This document shows, piece by piece, positions 3,810 through 5,120 of a DNA stretch of 5,120 nt. The position numbers and the translations under genes were made by a program. The notes under the pieces are model-generated. The model made no database searches, was not told the DNA's origin, and saw only the letters and a program-made list of their open reading frames with translations. Each line of letters starts with the position of its first letter. The stretch's first letter is position 1. Source of the stretch: Chloroflexota bacterium (GTDB lineage Bacteria; Chloroflexota; Dehalococcoidia; Lucifugimonadales; CATQGZ01); contig JAQBTI010000188.1 in NCBI GenBank assembly GCA_027624995.1, positions 1 to 5,120 of the forward strand. Direction: 5' to 3'.

Positions 3810-5120
3810 GTGAAGACAGCAATTCGCTTGCTAGTAGGTTCCTCAGCCGCCATGATGCTTTTGTTGGCATTCGGCGTGATTCCGGCCATCGGGGCGGTGG
3901 CGGGATCAGTGACCCTGGACAAGCCGTTCATAACCACTCCAGGGGGCACCCTCAAGGTAACCCTTAACGACAAGGACTTGGACGTCGCCCTGAACATCAG
4001 TGACGGTCCGAACCTGGCATCGACTGTAAACGATGTCAACCAGGACGCGGTGCCCGAGAGGGCTTTCGCCGGAACTGACGAAGACCTCAATAACATCGTT
4101 GACGACTACCAGTACGTCATCGATACAAACGGCCAGTTCCGCTCAAAGGCAAATGTCGCACTGGGGGTCGCACTGGGTCCCGACAACTTCTTGACGGTGC
4201 GCGTAAGCTCGTTCCCTATCCTTGACAGTAACGGGGACGGGATCGTCAACTCGGCCGACGTGACGGTCACGAACGCGGATGGAACGACCGTCAGCACCCA
4301 CGCCAAGGTCTACACTCTCGCCAACTTTGAAGGGCTGGTCACACTTCAGGCATTGGTGGCGCCAACGGCAGCACAGACGAACGTAGACCTTAACGGTAAT
4401 GCCGGGCTGGGAGATGCCGGCGACGGGCGGTCGTTCAAGCTCGTCTACAAGGCCGCCAAGATTACCAACGAGAACGTAAAGGTTATCAGCAGCGCCGATA
4501 CCATCGGGTTTAGCCTGGCGGTGCGCGAGACCGCTGCGGCCACCGGTGTATACGAGGCTACCTTCAAGACCGGAAGTGGCACCGACCCGAACTCGGCATT
4601 CACCGAGGACTTCCAGACCGGCATCGTGGACACGAACCTGGACGGCAGGGTCGACGCGACTGACAAGGTGGACATCAACGGGGACGGCGACACTACGGAC
4701 ACCTCCCTGCTGGGCGGCCTTCACGAGTCTTTCTATGGCGCGGACCTCAACGGGGACGCCGACCAGACAGACGTTTTGACCACTGGTACCTACAACGAAG
4801 TCACCCTCACCATCGACCTGGACGGTGACGGGGCGACCACGAGCACGGCTGTGGCGGCCCGCCTGTTCGAGGCCAAGTACAACCGCGACCTCAATGGCGA
4901 CGGGGACAAGACCGACGCGCTGACGGCATTCCCGGCCAGCCTGTTCCCCCAGTGGGCCAACCGGCCGACGATTTCGACGGTCAGCGGCTCCATCATAACG
5001 ATCAGCTACTCGGACGGAGACCCCGCCGGGACCCGGACGGGGAGTGCCACCGTGGAGACGACCAAGCCGGTAGTTGTCGTCACGTCTCCGCTGCACAAGT
5101 CCGCCACGCAGAATACGCAG
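3810..5120 (+). CDS. Secreted Asp/Asn-rich surface protein with EF-hand-like calcium loops (3' partial)
   Basis: The frame runs open from GTG 3810 through 437 codons to the window edge, so the C-terminus and any wall anchor are not seen. Residues 1-31 form a classic Sec signal peptide: Lys2 and Arg6, a hydrophobic core, and an AVA site with likely cleavage after Ala31. The mature part begins with a beta-rich segment (SVTLDKPFITTPGGTLKVTL, 33-52) like the Ig-type modules of S-layer proteins, and an ETAAATGVYEATF motif (240-252). Two canonical 12-residue calcium loops follow the D-x-N-x-D-G-x-V-x3-D pattern at 139-150 and 274-285. Four related Asp-rich repeats occupy 288-383. A further module seems to start near 410 (SATVETTKPVVVVTSP). 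The loops resemble half-dockerin loops, but the pairing is not that of a true dockerin. Tandem promoters and a leader hairpin fit an abundant envelope protein. A structural or adhesive role needing calcium is inference; no enzymatic motif was seen. Confidence 0.85.
   Translation, partial: MKTAIRLLVGSSAAMMLLLAFGVIPAIGAVAGSVTLDKPFITTPGGTLKVTLNDKDLDVALNISDGPNLASTVNDVNQDAVPERAFAGTDEDLNNIVDDYQYVIDTNGQFRSKANVALGVALGPDNFLTVRVSSFPILDSNGDGIVNSADVTVTNADGTTVSTHAKVYTLANFEGLVTLQALVAPTAAQTNVDLNGNAGLGDAGDGRSFKLVYKAAKITNENVKVISSADTIGFSLAVRETAAATGVYEATFKTGSGTDPNSAFTEDFQTGIVDTNLDGRVDATDKVDINGDGDTTDTSLLGGLHESFYGADLNGDADQTDVLTTGTYNEVTLTIDLDGDGATTSTAVAARLFEAKYNRDLNGDGDKTDALTAFPASLFPQWANRPTISTVSGSIITISYSDGDPAGTRTGSATVETTKPVVVVTSPLHKSATQNTQ
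4671..4958 (+). repeat. Four in-frame 72-bp (24-residue) Asp-rich repeats
   Basis: Units start at residues 288, 312, 336 and 360 (bases 4671, 4743, 4815, 4887). Each opens with D-[ILD]-[ND]-G-D-[GA]-x-x-T-[DS]: DINGDGDTTD, DLNGDADQTD, DLDGDGATTS, DLNGDGDKTD. The remaining 14 residues diverge, but unit position 22 is mostly aromatic (Tyr, Leu, Tyr, Trp). DNA identity is largely confined to the GACCTCAACGGGGACG-like core, so the duplication is old and only the metal-binding head is conserved. The unit resembles calcium-binding Asp-rich repeats in general; no named family was assigned. Confidence 0.75.

Noticed and set aside
4222..4227. TTGACA inside the surface-protein gene (and TTGACA/TTGACC in rho) as internal promoters
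   Set aside because: No suitable -10 was evident at the right distance, and the hexamers are explained by ordinary codons.
3948..4260. True type I dockerin (cellulosome module) in the surface protein
   Set aside because: Dockerins need two loops about 22 residues apart in one module. Here the canonical loop at 139-150 stands alone and the next canonical one is 135 residues away.
4143..5096. Long minus-strand open frame (317 codons) opposite the surface-protein gene
   Set aside because: It is antisense to a + frame with a signal peptide, a ribosome binding site and clear calcium-loop motifs. It is Val/Gly/Arg-rich with no recognisable domain, as expected for the complement of GAC/GTC/ACC-rich coding DNA.

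Overview
The window holds two core housekeeping genes and the start of a secreted surface protein, all on the + strand. The DNA is moderately GC-rich. The genes are pyrG (CTP synthase, 91-1743), rho (transcription termination factor, best start 2124, to 3386) and a large exported Asp/Asn-rich protein with EF-hand-like calcium loops. That last gene starts at GTG 3810 and is still open at base 5120. All are bacterial. Rho is short (420 residues) and lacks the long N-terminal insertion common in Actinobacteria. A pyrG-rho pair followed by an S-layer-like protein would fit a Chloroflexota-type (Dehalococcoidia/SAR202-like) organism, but this placement is inference and not secure.

Bases 1-94 may carry the last codons of an upstream gene that overlaps pyrG by ATGA. 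This is weak, because all three + frames are open there. Bases 1744-2123 hold a candidate sigma70 promoter (TAGACT-N17-TAGCAT with an extended TG) and a leader of about 320 nt before rho. The first half of the leader can fold in two mutually exclusive ways. The second half is strikingly C-rich and G-poor, as expected of a Rho loading (rut) site. Together these suggest that rho controls its own expression by attenuation.

Bases 3387-3809 form a gene-free regulatory interval. It contains a GC-rich hairpin just after rho, two good sigma70 promoters (TTGACA at 3470 and 3639), a 12-bp perfect palindrome, a 15-bp hairpin in the leader of the surface-protein mRNA, and a tandem 11-bp repeat close to the start codon. 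This is the layout of a strongly and deliberately expressed gene, typical of abundant envelope proteins.

The surface protein has a signal peptide, a beta-rich Ig/S-layer-like body, two canonical 12-residue calcium loops and a run of four repeats spaced by exactly 24 residues. PyrG and Rho connect only loosely: one makes CTP, and the other is an RNA-dependent ATPase that prefers C-rich RNA. No mobile element, CRISPR array, tRNA or rRNA was seen.
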